Assembly: GCA_905147135.1 (NCBI GenBank)
Contig: LR990049.1
Location: forward strand, 3,985,428-4,049,427
Reading direction: 5' to 3'
From: Blastobasis lacticolella
Taxonomy: Eukaryota > Arthropoda > Insecta > Lepidoptera > Blastobasidae
Length of the DNA: 64,000 bases
Both the position numbers and the translations under genes were made by a program. The notes beneath the pieces were generated by a model, which did not search any database, had not been told where the DNA came from, and was given only the letters and a program-made list of their open reading frames with translations. Below, piece after piece: positions 21,896-33,051 of this stretch (position 1 is the stretch's first letter; the number at the start of each line of letters is the position of its first letter).

Positions 21896-22499
21896 TATGT
21901 ATCCTTCTATAACAATACTATATGTACATTATAAGCCGATTAAAGGACGATGAGAATGAAATAGGACTATACCACTCAAATTATATAACCGATTTGGTCA
22001 CCACTCTAACACACACAGTAAATTGATACACCTTTTTGTACTGAATATCAACACAGAATGATTTGTATTTCTATTTTTTTACATGAACACGCTAACAGTT
22101 ACGTTGCAATATATTACTTTAGTTCCCGAGGGAAAAATGAAAGTTCAATGAGTCGAATAGCACGCGGGGGAAACCGTGGTGGACTGCTCAAATAATTATT
22201 CAGTATATTTATTCTCACTAACACAAGTTACTGAAACAATAAAGTCAATTCGACTATAAATGGACCTCGCCGTGGGATGTGCAATCTGCAGCGGTATTTG
22301 TAAATCGGAACGACATTGGAACCTTAAACAATTAAGGAGGCTCCACATGTTGGTGAAAACTACACGAGGCTTGGAAAATACGACAATGTAGAGAGAGTAC
22401 TCATTGGCATCGATTCTTAAAAAAATTGATTTATGCGTTCGGGCCAACGACCTCGGCCTCGGCCATCCGTAAGAAAACCCCAAAATAATGTTCTATCAT

Positions 22500-22832
22500 C
22501 CATTAAACATTGGCAAAAACCGATCGGCGTACGCGTCGCGTCGCACGAATGCGCACGCGCAGCCACGCACGCCTGACACCTAATTGACAGCTACACGACT
22601 GTCAGTGCTCTTCAGTTGTTTAACTTTGCTCGCGCGATATGTCCAATTTGATAATTAATATAATGTAAATAACACACCAGCTAATCGTCGCGTTGCGGCT
22701 TTGTTATGAAATCGTGATAATGTTACACAAAAAAAATTGTTGTTACTTAATGTTTGCGGGGTGAATGGCTGCTCAGTTTGTGCTCGTGATAATATAGTCG
22801 TGCTAAATTAATTTTCAGTTACATAGGTGAGA
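22500..22832 (+). promoter_or_regulatory. Candidate promoter and non-coding first exon
   Basis: 22520-22640 is strongly CpG-rich and includes two arthropod initiator matches, TCAGT at 22602-22606 and 22612-22616. The following sequence is AT-rich and ends at a strong splice-donor match AG|GTGAGA, with cleavage after 22826. Together this fits a short 5' UTR exon of about 215-225 nt with its donor. No start-codon frame of note lies between. An RTE-like stump begins about 55 bp after the donor, as if in an intron. This is inference from motifs alone. Confidence 0.25.
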
Positions 22833-22884
22833 AAAATGTGCTTCTTTAAATCTGCCGGTTTCAGGAATTCGCTGAGTTGGATGC

Positions 22885-23015
22885 GAAAGCCAGCAGCTTG
22901 CGACATAACGATTGCTGAAGACCGAGCGTAGTGGAGGAGCAAAGTAGGAAGTAGTAGCATACCCTGGCAAAAACCGGGTATGACTGCTAGGATGACGACG
23001 ATGATGAGTAGGGGG
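22885..23015 (+). pseudogene. RTE-like RT C-terminal remnant
   Basis: The plus strand has ITIAEDRA, a stop, then WRSKVG in one frame, resembling the x-EDR-x-W-R motif near the C-terminus of RTE-type RT. An ACGACGATGATGA tail end follows at 22994-23007. Frames are broken and about 40 codons remain. Confidence 0.5.
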
Positions 23016-23059
23016 TCCCAAAACGTAGTTTGGTCGCGGTGCATTTACATCCAACGAGA

Positions 23060-23720
23060 ACATGCAAGCGCATTCATTTGATGTAAACTGAGAGCATTTG
23101 CTCTATGCTGTCATTGTTTTTATCTTTGCTCCGAATAAATATACGAGTATAATAACGAGGGAGACATTTATAACGCCAACCGTAGTTCCTAAAATTTAGC
23201 TGTGTGGTACTCTGGGCAAACTGTTATTGATCCGAAATCTTACACAAGTTAGGTACCTACTAAACCCGTTAATATCAAAGACCCAATTATCGAGCTCAAT
23301 ACGGCACTAGGTACTAAATAAATACCGAAAGTAAGTAAAGTATTTCTTAAAACGTTATTCTTCGTTTTTTTGTTTGTTAAAGCGTGATACCGTTGCTAAT
23401 TAGACATCAATGTCTGATATCTATCTCATCCATGATAGCTATCTAGCTCTGACACGTCCATTAGCCTTTGCGTAGGATCGATACGAGATCGCAGTCAATG
23501 GCCACAAGAAATTGATTTTACACCAATAAAAGCCAAACACTGACAAAAAAAAACTATTTTCGTAATGAGAATTCAATGAAATGCAGTCACAATACGAGAG
23601 TGTCATCTCTGAATCGATGACTTAATACTGTCATGAATTATTCAAACGATGTTTCATTCATTCTTCTATAGTTTTTAGATGACAAAAAATAATTTAGAGC
23701 ATGAAGAAATAGTAACAGAA
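23060..23720. other. AT-rich spacer
   Basis: No gene or recognised repeat. Confidence 0.4.
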
Positions 23721-23724
23721 TAGG

Positions 23725-24095
23725 CATTTTTAAAATGTTTGTCTGCCTGTTTATACACCGTAATCTCCGGAACTACTAAGCCTGGGCAACATAAGGGTAT
23801 AATTTATTTTGGAAACTGGAACACCTGATGTAGAACCAGAATAGACCAGCTAAACTATAAGAAATATGGACATGGCACCGAATGGATTTTAATGGAATTT
23901 CCAGAGTTTCGTTGTTTGGGGTCCGATTTAAATTCTATGCCATGTCACATCTAATTCGCTTAGGTAGAACCAGAGCTTGACGTCTCCGTAGTACTGGCTT
24001 TCATACATTAGGGATGTCATTTAAAATGGTCGTTCGAGAAAAAGGTACGATTTCCATGCGGACGAAGTCCTAGGCAAAGCTAGAGTATAATAAAA
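23725..24095 (+). mobile_element. Widespread arthropod repeat (family J), copy 1
   Basis: It begins with GTTTGTCTGCCTGTTTATAC, continues with GGAACTACTAAGCCTGG and closes with GATTTCCATGCGGACGAAGT, then GCAAAGCTAG. This head and tail are characteristic of a very common insect interspersed repeat whose class I do not assign. Related pieces are at 41850-42065, 49815-49865 and 56165-56285. Confidence 0.5.
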
Positions 24096-25020
24096 TTAAA
24101 GTGATATTTAGTCGACGTCACAGTGTAAAGAAAACTAATACAACAAAGGTCTCACTGGGATTGCTTTTTGCATTTTACGGCTAAATAAAAAACTTCCCCC
24201 CCATAAAAACTGGGGGCGGAAAACTTAATTAACTCGAATTCACATCAAACAAAGCATCCGGCAGAAGTCGGATAACCTTATTCCGGCGCGCCCTGGAACC
24301 GTAAATCCACATAATAATTGTAATGTGGCAACCCTGAGGCGATTTGCGTTAGGGCTGTCAACGCTCGCAATATACTACCGAGTTTTACGCAACAAAGCAA
24401 TGCTAGTGAATATTTAATAGGGTTAGAACCGCGCCGTGTTCGCTAGATAACGCGTCGGCGTCGCATAAACTGATGATTAAACGCCACCACGTGAAAGTTG
24501 AACAAATTGGATGGAGCCGCAACATATTAAATTGCAAACCGATTATGTTTAGGTTTATTTGAAAATTTTAAGCGATTTCATTTCAGCAGTTTTCTGATAT
24601 AACTTCGAGTTCAAACAAGCAATTCACAGAGATTTCGGCATAATACATAATAATAACAAATATATAATAATAACAAACATTAAAATGAAATGAAATAAGT
24701 AATTAATTAAATTATTAGGTACCTAATAACAAATTGCCCAAATTTAAAGAAAAAAAAGATTAGTCAAATTAATCATGTCAATTGCACATTTTGGTACGGG
24801 CACCTATTCGAAATAGAATCAATCAAATTATCAATAAAAATAGAAAATGACTAACAGAAAAAATAACAAAAAATAGAAAATAAACGTGTCAGTGGATATT
24901 CTAGTAAACATAACATAAACTAAAACAAATTATAAAACAATGCTAGGAGAAATTTAAGTAGGACCTACTCTCCTATACCGTCCAAAAACCTACGCAAAAA
25001 CTCGCTGTAGATCCTAGCCC
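24096..25020. other. AT-rich spacer
   Basis: No gene. 24640-24960 is extremely AT-rich (many AATAA and AAATA runs), so reading frames are uninformative. Confidence 0.4.
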
Positions 25021-25125
25021 CTCATAAATGCAAGGCACGCCGCGCGGTAATGGCATACCTGGGGCGGTCCCGATATTTTGAATATCGGCGATTATTGCAT
25101 TCCGCAGCGACCGCAGACTTATGAG
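25021..25125. other. Imperfect 105-nt hairpin
   Basis: CTCATAA at 25021-25027 faces TTATGAG at 25119-25125. The apex is a perfect stem CCGATATT (25070-25077) and AATATCGG (25081-25088) with a 3-nt loop. Between them GC-rich segments pair only partly (CGCCGCGCGG against CCGCAGCG). It could be a structured RNA, a decayed TIR element or chance in GC-rich DNA. Confidence 0.35.
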
Positions 25126-25179
25126 GACTTGCGGTCGCCATTGCGGGCGTACCGGCGGCGGCGATGCGCAGAGCTATTG

Positions 25180-25330
25180 TCATTAGTGTATAAGCCCTAG
25201 CCTGGAGTCGGCAAAGTAATGTACATCGGCTAGTTTCGGCTTTGACAGTGATGACGCTGCCGGACTAGCTGATTTGCATTAGAGTAATATGTGTAAGCCA
25301 TAGCCTGGAGACGGCCTGAACTAGCCGATA
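25180..25330 (+). repeat. Two-unit tandem duplication, ~97 bp
   Basis: CATTAGTGTATAAGCCCTAG near 25180 recurs as CATTAGAGTAATATGTGTAAGCC-like sequence near 25277, each followed by AGCCTGGAG and CGGC. The phrases for the two copies start about 97 bp apart. The second copy is shortened. Confidence 0.55.
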
Positions 25331-26190
25331 CTCAAGACTCATATATTTCATACGTTTGGGCAGAATTTGTTTTTAAATTTTTGTTGTTTGTTATCACAAG
25401 CGCGTGCATACGGTACCCCTTTGAATTATCATTTTACCCTGTAAGTCTCTGTATAGGTACTTAATAAATAAAAATGTAGCTCATGAATACTATAAAACCT
25501 TTTACCAATTGCACAGGAATATGATTTTTATTGTGGCCATGCAGTTATGCTCTTCTATTATACATAAGCTTTGAAACAGTTTCGGGCACTCGGACTGTTT
25601 AATTACTCTGGTACCAATGGAATTTGGGTGCGATTTCCCGAAAATAGTAATGCACAGTATAATTAGAAAGGTCGCGAGGTCACCTATGTGTCGTGACCAT
25701 CTTTCACTACCAAATTTGGATAGCTCACAGAATTCGTGCTCGTACTCTTCTACGCTAATTTACAGTAGTCGATAGCCAGAATAGCCATCCTCAGAACTTC
25801 TTAAACTTCTTAAAAACTTTCTATTCAATATAATATCTCACTCAATATACTATAATGAAAAGATAATTTCCGCCCACACAAAACAGCGTGGACTTTAATT
25901 TTGGCGGGGTTCAGGCGTCTCGTTCGGGCGGGTCCGGATCCGGATCCGGATCAAAGCAGCTCCAGCCAGTTAGGAACGCCCGCGGCGGGTTGTCAAAACG
26001 CCAATAATCCCGGCGATCGGGTTTTCGCTAGATTAGTGAATGAATCCGAATTAAAGAAGACAAGGTGCGTGGCCCAAGTCGTGAGCGATTACTGTCTCGC
26101 ACTAAACAGTACAAAATAAGGTTGATTACGTTTTTCTTTAAACTACCCAATATTATAACTGGTTTGGCTTCTGGTCGTGAGGATGTATCT
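25331..26190. other. Spacer with GC-rich patch
   Basis: 25900-26120 is GC-richer and holds a TCCGGA repeat at 25933-25952. A 72-codon frame across it (25901-26119) includes the resulting DPDPDP run but no domain. No gene is called. Confidence 0.4.
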
Positions 26191-26197
26191 ACTTATG

Positions 26198-26260
26198 ATA
26201 GATAGATAGATAGATTAACTCTTTATTGCACACAAAATCTACAAACACAACACAAATCAC
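26198..26260 (-). mobile_element. Tail E 3' end with GATA microsatellite
   Basis: GATAGATAGATAGATTAACT, then CTTTATTGCACACAAAATC, is the complement of the AATAAAG-plus-TATC end at 11545-11575. It is the 3' end of a truncated retroposon inserted on the minus strand, adjoining a plus-strand family D stump. Confidence 0.6.
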
Positions 26261-26284
26261 AAATTTTATGCTGTCGATTGTACA

Positions 26285-26400
26285 TCTAAAATGAATAGGC
26301 TGTTCCAAGACGGGCATGCTTCATCTTCGGCCGCATCGTCACTTACCAACAGGTGAGATGGCGGTCAAATGCCTGTATTGTCATAATATAATATAAAAAA
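26285..26400 (+). pseudogene. LINE 3' stump, tail family D, copy 3
   Basis: The plus strand reads NRLFQDGHASSSAASSLTNR, a stop, then DGGQMP, matching the family D tail at 10353-10507. It ends in a poly-A run at 26396-26403. Only about 35 codons are kept. Confidence 0.7.
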
Positions 26401-26403
26401 AAA

Positions 26404-27585
26404 TAGAATAGTGCTTGTTGCTCAACTTCTGGTTGTAATTTCTTTGTAATTGTAATTTTTAATTTTCACTGTTTGCACGGTACAAGAGCATTAATTGTCT
26501 AGGAGATTTTGTAGGTGTATAATGAACCTTAACGCAGAGGCCGAGGCTGAAACAAGCCTTTTTAACCTCGCCACAAAAAGCGGAAAATTAAAGGTTTTGT
26601 TTATTTAAAACCATTTAATTAAGATGTCTCTTAGCTTCGTACCATTAAAATCGGTAGATAAATTTGGGTAATATTCGAGTATATTATAACTTAGCCGTTT
26701 CTCTCGGTAAGTTATTTAAGTAAATTAATAAACCTGTTATTTAAAATATCTCACACATAGCACTATACAATCACAATTGACATAGATACAATGTTGTTTC
26801 GTTACCCATATCATAAGGACACGTGTACGCCAGACACAGCATAAGCTGACGCCATATCGCTGGTTTTCAGTGGGCCTTTTGCTATTTGCTGCATAAGTCT
26901 CAGGCATAACCAATAATAATAATAATAGCTGGCGTAACAAATTCGCTGATCTCTTGCTCCTTGCACCAACCCCTGATCAGCTCGACTGCTGGCCCACGGA
27001 GCTTTCAGCTGTGCGGATTAACTCGGTCTCGTCGCTGCTTGCAGTCAACCGTTGATAGCGTTTTACAGGCTTCAGCTGGCTTTAGAGACAAGACTTTTAA
27101 GTTCTGGTGCTTTTTGAAGTGAGCAAATTGCTTTTGGGTGATAATTATGAAATTAATATTAGCAATATTATGAAAGTGGATTTGCTCCAAGTCTTTCCTT
27201 CGTTAAACCATCTGTTTTTAGCACAGATTTAGTTTTAGATACCAAGGACATTTTTGATGCAAGTCATGCCACAGTATAAACGGTGTACCTACTAATAAAG
27301 TAATACAAAAAAATGCTTTCCATCATTGGTATTATGATGACAATTACATAAACAATTTATTGTAATAGGATAAATGATTAAAATAATCACCGTTTGCTCT
27401 ACCAGTAGATTCTGCGAGCCCTACGTAGGTACAAAGGGTTCCGTGACCCGTAACCTACCTTCAGTCCCCGCTAATTTAGTTTATTTTTCAAAATCTTAAT
27501 TAGGTCCGAACCCTACCTTGACCTTACCGTTATTAATATCATAAAAGAATATCGTTGAAATTCTACGACATATTTTTTATTCACA
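26404..27585. other. AT-rich spacer
   Basis: No gene. The minus-strand frame at 26737-26940 has no domain. No repeat recognised. Confidence 0.4.
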
Positions 27586-27589
27586 GATT

Positions 27590-27840
27590 CTCGCTACGCA
27601 GGAATATACTTCACGAGTTCAGTGATGGATGATATGATGCGACTGAAGATGGAGCATATATGTCTGCCATAAACAGCATATTCACACTGGTCTTGAATGT
27701 ATGAAGATATACGGGGAACTGCTCGCAAGCAACATATTCCATTACTTTTTTTCCGCCATCTCACCTGATGGTAAATGACGATGCCGCTGTTCATTGAAAT
27801 AACCTATTCATTCTGGCCTTGAAGGTGTCCAGAACACATT
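27590..27840 (-). pseudogene. LINE 3' stump, tail family D, copy 4
   Basis: CCGCCATCTCACCTGATGGT, AATGACGATGCCG and CCTTGAAGGTGTCCAGA follow the order of the family D tail, read on the minus strand. A less conserved half (27600-27740) holds a second, partial version of the same box, so two truncated copies or a partial duplication may be present. Confidence 0.55.
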
Positions 27841-27905
27841 TACATAATCTATCTAACCTAAAGGATGGAAAACCGTTCGTCGTACACGTCGACCAAGTAC
27901 TTATA

Positions 27906-28619
27906 TATATGTCGCAGCCATCTGGTTAAATCAGCCATTTAATGAGAAGGCTAGCCCGTTAATGAAACGCCGGCATTCAATCGAATGACTAGTCTGATCG
28001 CTGATTTTACTAGCTTCACTCAACGTTTAACTATTTGGCTTATTAAAGGCAGCCCTTCGGAGACGGCTGAAGTAAAATCAGGCAGGTGATTTAAATTTAG
28101 ATCAAATTTTATCTACTGCTGCGCTGGTAGTCACCAAAACAAATCTGGCGTCAGACAGCTCGCACAGCAAGCTCGTCGTTTTAACTAAATTTAAAATGTG
28201 GTACATGTTTTTAAGTAAGAATTGAGATAACTTTAAGTATTCTTACTGTTACGGGTCTGGGTGTTCTATGTATAATAAGTAAGTATTTAAAAAGTATATA
28301 AGTAGTTTATCAGTACCTAGCACCCATAACACAAGCTTTGCTTACTTTGGGGCTAGATGGCGCTGTGTGATCTTTATTAATTCATATTTTTTTATCTTAA
28401 ATAAAGTTTATCATTTAAGTTGCGAACTTATGGCCACTCTAACCAACCATCTGTATACCCTTTAACAAAACGACTAAATAACGTTCAGCCAAGTAGTTAA
28501 ACGTTACATTCAACAACTTGGCTGGTTATCCTTTAGTCATTTAATTAAATGCCGGCGTATGATTAACGGACTAGCCATCTAATTAAATGGCTGATTTAAC
28601 CAGTTGGCTGCGACATATA
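27906..28619. mobile_element. 714-bp long-TIR element with nested SINE-B
   Basis: The left arm (27906-28045) begins TATATGTCGCAGCCATCTGG. The right arm (28482-28619) is its inverse, ending CCAGTTGGCTGCGACATATA. Shared inner landmarks are GGTTAAATCAGCCATTTAAT, GCCGGCATT and AACGTTTAACTA. TIRs are about 140 bp with an indel. An ATAT or TATA duplication may lie at the edges. SINE-B sequence sits in the interior at 28250-28378, so that retroposon landed here later or the element captured it. No transposase is encoded. Confidence 0.8.
28250..28378 (+). mobile_element. SINE-B, 5'-truncated, nested
   Basis: GTTACGGGTCTGGGTGTTC, then AAGTAGTTTATCAGT, CACCCATAACACAAGC and GGCGCTGTGTGA match the 3' body of SINE-B (complement of 38117-38337). 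The tRNA-like head is missing. It lies within the TIR element 27906-28619. Confidence 0.75.
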
Positions 28620-28677
28620 CATATTCTACAATATTTCCTAAACTAGGTGCTGAATCGATTTAAATGAAAGAAAGCGG

Positions 28678-28978
28678 GGTATCCCGTTCGAATTGGAGCC
28701 GCCCGACTGGGGAAGTACCTCCCTTACAGAATACCGCAGCTAAACAATACTCTTCTAGTATTGTGTTTCCAGTGCTCCATGGGGTGGGGATTTGGAGAAC
28801 CGTGGCTTTGGCAGTGGAGGGACATTTGCCTTTTTGCTGCCCGACTAACGTGTTATAGAGGTGTGCAAAGCATTGGCAATACTTTCGGTGTTGCTATTGT
28901 CTATAGGCAGTGGTGACCACTTTCCATCAGGTGGTCCGCTTGCTTGTTTGCCTACCGTATGACATAAAAAAAAACTTA
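28678..28978 (+). mobile_element. LINE 3' stump, tail family C, copy 2
   Basis: This carries the full order of the family C tail: CCAGTGCTCCATGGGGTGGG, TGCCTTTTTGCTGCC, CTATAGGCAGTGGTGACC, CATCAGGTGGTCCGC, then CGTATGACATAAAA and a poly-A run at 28966-28974. The box order overlaps that of family A, so the two are probably related LINE subfamilies. Confidence 0.75.
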
Positions 28979-28984
28979 GAATCT

Positions 28985-29135
28985 CGATTAAACTGGCTTT
29001 CAAATAAAGAACACCGCATCGAAGTTAGTTCGGCAGCTACGATGCCACAGACAGGCACACAGATAGACAGAGCCACAGATACACTCGTCAAACCTATAAC
29101 ACCCCTCTTATTTCGTCGGGGGTTAAAAACGTGGG
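28985..29135 (+). mobile_element. 3' UTR-like repeat (tail E relative)
   Basis: AACTGGCTTTCAAATAAAG, CGGCAGCTACGATGCC, then ACAGACAGGCACAC and ACACCCCTCTTATTTCG. It is inverse to 11430-11520 and parallel to 33660-33805. It lies directly after the poly-A of the family C stump. Confidence 0.55.
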
Positions 29136-29174
29136 GCCATAGACTCTAACTCAACTACTAAGTTGGTTTATTAT

Positions 29175-29512
29175 TTACTAGTGGACCCGGAGCGACTTCT
29201 TTCGCATATAGACCGCGTCACAAAAGAAGAGACTTGTCAAATGGCAGTGGAGGGGATTTCGCGCAAGTAATCGTATGTAGCGCAAGTCGAACCACGTGAC
29301 CCGCCATGTCTCTTCTTATTTGACACTAGCTATGCATCTACTTTACCCCGACTTTTTATTTTTTCTTGCTTATAAAGCTTCCTCTTAAATCACTCTCTCT
29401 ATTGTTAAAAACCGCATTAAAATCCGTTGCGTAGTTTAAAAGACCTAAGCGTACATAGACACATAGGGACAGACGGCGGGAAGCGACTTTGTTTTATACT
29501 ATGTATAGATTA
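29175..29512 (+). mobile_element. Family I repeat, copy 2
   Basis: It runs from TTACTAGTGGACCCGGAGCG through CTTCCTCTTAAATCACTC to CGCATTAAAATCCGTTGCGT and ACAGACGGCGGGAAGCGAC. The head and the AATCCGTTGCGTAGTTT box identify this common repeat. The 63628-64000 copy shares the order. Confidence 0.5.
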
Positions 29513-30655
29513 TGGCTCCTACCAAATAGATATACGATTACCTTACCATATTACATTGCATCATTATGAATTACTGCCTATTTGTGGTTACGGATATGGA
29601 AAACCGACATCATTCATGCTGACCGCAATATTAATTGAATTGCCACCGAAATTGAAATTGAGTGATTGTATTGCGCAATAAACATATCTGTGTACACTCA
29701 ATGACTTTATTAAATCTAAAAATAGAACTCTCTTCTTGATTAAGCCCCGCTTGTACCAAATTCTTAAGAATGACGTTTAACGTATTTTTGTATGTAGTTT
29801 TTTGTTTAAGTATCAGCTTAAATCGTTAAAGAATTAGTTACAAGCCGCCCCAGTTACATCTTGAATATTATAGGTAGTTACTCACTCTACGAAAGTCGTT
29901 TGTTGATTTCGCAGCTTAAACATTTACGTACCTGTAAAAAATTAAAAGAATTAGAACACGATGATAGTAGAGTGATAAAACAAAAATTCCAAGTTAATAA
30001 TTTTGGCTTTCCATACAGCCATTAGCAAGAAATACACCCCGTCAACATTAAATGTAGGTTACCACTACATTAAATTCTATCTGGCATCTGGCACGTAGAT
30101 AAGTAACAAACACGGCAACAGACGCGAAAAGCGGCTTTACTTTTCTTAATCAACTGAGATACAGAAAGTAAGCTAAAAGATGAATTAACACATTTGTAAC
30201 AGCTAAACGCACTCTTTACTCTCACTAAGAAGCCATTCATACAGCCATGCGGTCATCATAACGCGAGCCAACGCAACATTTTCACTCTCACATCAGCGCC
30301 GCGTATCGCTGTGCCGCGTCCGGCAACCGTCACACAATTAAAACTTGGTCCACGCTCGGATCGCAATAAATCTGAACAAAATCCAAGGGGAACGTGTTTG
30401 CTTTGGAATAAACGACGCCATGTGCCGTGTTTACGTTGTGTTGGTTGAAGCGTATTATTGGGGTCGAAACAGGGAAATTAGGCGATATCATCACAGTGTC
30501 GTTTATAATTGTCTTTTCGGATCAGACAGTTGTATTCTCAAAATGTTTAGTTGCAAAAAGTTGAATGGGGATGATGTCTCTAAAATATGTTTATATTCTC
30601 GTATGTTATTTTCTCATATGTTTCGTTGTGTACAAGAAAGAATTCAATAAATAAT
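29513..30655. other. Spacer, no gene called
   Basis: Frames at 29427-29681 and 30345-30650 (101 codons) have no recognised domain. The latter includes a cysteine-rich stretch but no motif. Confidence 0.4.
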
Positions 30656-30656
30656 T

Positions 30657-30705
30657 TTTATCATTATCATCTCGGCGTTAAATTCCGGTTGCGCTCACGC
30701 GCGGC
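30657..30705 (-). mobile_element. SINE-A 3' end fragment
   Basis: ATCATTATCATCTCGGCGTT, then CCGGTTGCGCTCACGCG, resembles the 3' end of SINE-A with changes. Short and uncertain. Confidence 0.4.
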
Positions 30706-32330
30706 ACACGCCCGTACACCAGTAGTACACAAATCGTTCACTGCCCAAAAGAAAGTGCATAGTGCACTCAAAAAGCTACATTTTCCAACAAATTGCCCTA
30801 GAAATGACGCATCTCATTACAACCCAAGCTTCACCGAACCAATTGCAACAGCCATTAGAATGCGCGAACACAAACAAATTAACGCCGACCAACAAAGGGG
30901 GCAGCGAGAATAATGGAGTCCGTTTTAGTTGGTCTATTGGACTGACAGGCCTTTCGGAGGGGCTTCTGGAATCCACGCCCCGGGTGGAGTCCGTTTTCCG
31001 CGACGAAGACGGACACGCGACACGCGAGATTGGCCCCAAAACACAGACAATTAGTCACCCCAGCCAGCCAGAGGGACATTCTCCGACAGGGGACCGGCCG
31101 AGGAGATAATTAAAAACCGCTTCCACAGTGATCGATGGAGCAAAACGACTAATACCCCGAAGGATAAAGCGAATCGCCCATTGTTTACGGTTGCGTACTA
31201 ATCTGTAATTGTTTGTCCGTTTGTTCTAGGGATTTAAATTATTCAAAGCAACTCTGGCACGGGGATTCGTTTCGGCCTTTGAAGTACACCGAAATCCGCC
31301 CACACAGTGTGTAGTTGAAACAAAACGCGGACAAAACGAATGCTCACTCGCCTATCTGCCCACTGGTGCATGCGAAGAGTCCAATTGAAAAAACAACCAA
31401 ATATAAATGTAGGACAATGGAATTCGAATACACTAGATACTGACAATTAACATATGAATGTCCGCAGCCGAGCACAAAATGAAACGGCCGTAATTTCAGA
31501 GAAAGAGCAAATAGCGCTGTTGTTTTAGCTTTTCGTCCTTACATCGGCTCCGACTTGGAGTATTTACGATGTAAATATAAACTGGCCCTAAACGGCAAGG
31601 GTCACGGGAGAGCAGTAAAGCGCGGAACAAAAAGGCACTTAACGCCAAAACAATTGAACCTAATTCAATTAGTCAACAGAGAGCGGCCGCCGGCGCCGCG
31701 GTTGCGTACAAATTACACTGCGTGCAAACAGCTATCGTTATTCGGAGCCGCACAATCGATACTTATGCCACAGAACACAGTGCTCTGGGCTTTGCTGCGC
31801 TGCCTTCCCGAGCCTGAGCGCATGAGTATAGCTTGGCATGACTGGCGACCGCCTACTCATTATCACAGGAGCTGACAAAGCTTTGCCAACAGTCACTGCT
31901 TGTATGCCTCAGCGACCTCCAATGACGCACGTTTAACCTCTGACCTAACTTAATCTAGTTGTGTTTATACATAATTTACACGTACTCATTAGATATCTCT
32001 GGGGACAGTTGAAAGTCACGACCTCTCCGCAAACGATTCGATAATAAATCGCATCGCAACTTGGGCGAGCGTCTCACAAAAAGATTGGGCACGTTATAAA
32101 TGTGATGCCATTAAAGGCATGCAAATTCACCTGTTGTGGCTGTGGCGAATCGGAGTCCAAGTTACAAAAGCACTTCGTTTAAAACCACCTGAAACTGCGC
32201 CGACGACGAGGCTATTATTCGAAGAGAATAACTTCAAAAGGCTTGGAACAAACGCGCTCGCTCCAACAGGCCGCGGCGACCGCAAAGAGAATGCATACCA
32301 AGCAATCTGACCGGGTCCTATAATTAATTC
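30706..32330. other. GC-richer, repeat-poor unique block
   Basis: This 1.6-kb stretch is clearly GC-richer than its flanks and, unusually for this window, contains no repeat I recognise. Frames of 60-115 codons occur on both strands (30762-31109, 31555-31875, 32119-32310), but they overlap, lack domains and are what GC-rich DNA gives by chance. It includes GAGCGGCCGCCGGCGCCGCG at 31681-31700. A conserved non-coding or promoter-distal regulatory block is the favoured reading. An untranslated exon is possible. Confidence 0.4.
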
Positions 32331-33050
32331 TGTAAGTACCCGCGTAGGGTCGGGATTGCGAGCCGATCTTATCATGTAATAGCTTCTTCTGTTTCTGCGG
32401 CCATCGCTGACCTTTCCAGTAGTTTTGTATTATTTACTATACTGTATATACTAGTTTCTTCGCGACAAAGGAGTTCGTTACAATGATTGGAAATGGAAAT
32501 ACGAGTACTGGACCCTTACGACGCTGTCATTAACTTCATACACACGCTGTAACACGGAATCTAGCGCGTGAGTCGTAGAGGTTATGGGCGGCAGTTACTG
32601 CTTTCCATTAGGAGGGCTGTCTGCTCGTTTGTCGCTAAATTGTATAAAAATATGTAGACCTAGAAAGTAAATTTTTACCAACACACTTGTAAAAGCGCGT
32701 TTATTTTTATTTTTTGTGAAAGTAAAGTGCCTTCTTTCTCTCTCTTTCCTTCTTGGGCACCCTTTCTGATTGATCCTGCTTTCTTTTATTCATTTTTTTT
32801 ACTACATTGTTGTGTCGCGGTATAAGAAAGGTTAAGTCAATATTAGGAAAACTTGGAAAGCTTTCTCCGTCGCCCTTAGCCTTCCGAATGCGTCTATAGT
32901 GGTCGACCAAGCTCAATTGTAGTTTCTCGCATCATTATTTTATACATATTTGGCCTGGCTTTGGTTGTAAGGAATTTATTTCGTCCATGGGTAGAATTAT
33001 AACCTAACCATGTTCGGAAAACCCACGACCAGTTTACATATCGACGACGA
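32331..33050. other. Spacer, AT-rich
   Basis: A GGAGGGCTGTCTGCTCGTTTG phrase (from 32610) recurs at 13182-13202 and is probably a worn LINE 3' UTR box. Otherwise no gene. Confidence 0.4.
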
Positions 33051-33051
33051 A

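Noticed and set aside
29205..29330. Inverted repeat around GAAGAGAC / GTCTCTTC
   Set aside because: Only about 8-10 bp pair well, and the stretch lies within a common interspersed repeat (family I).
30762..31109. 115-codon plus-strand frame as a host gene
   Set aside because: Low-complexity composition, no recognised motif, and a competing minus-strand frame over the same bases.
31555..31875. 106-codon plus-strand frame as a host gene
   Set aside because: No domain, no splice context, overlapping frames on the other strand, and GC-rich sequence where such lengths arise by chance.
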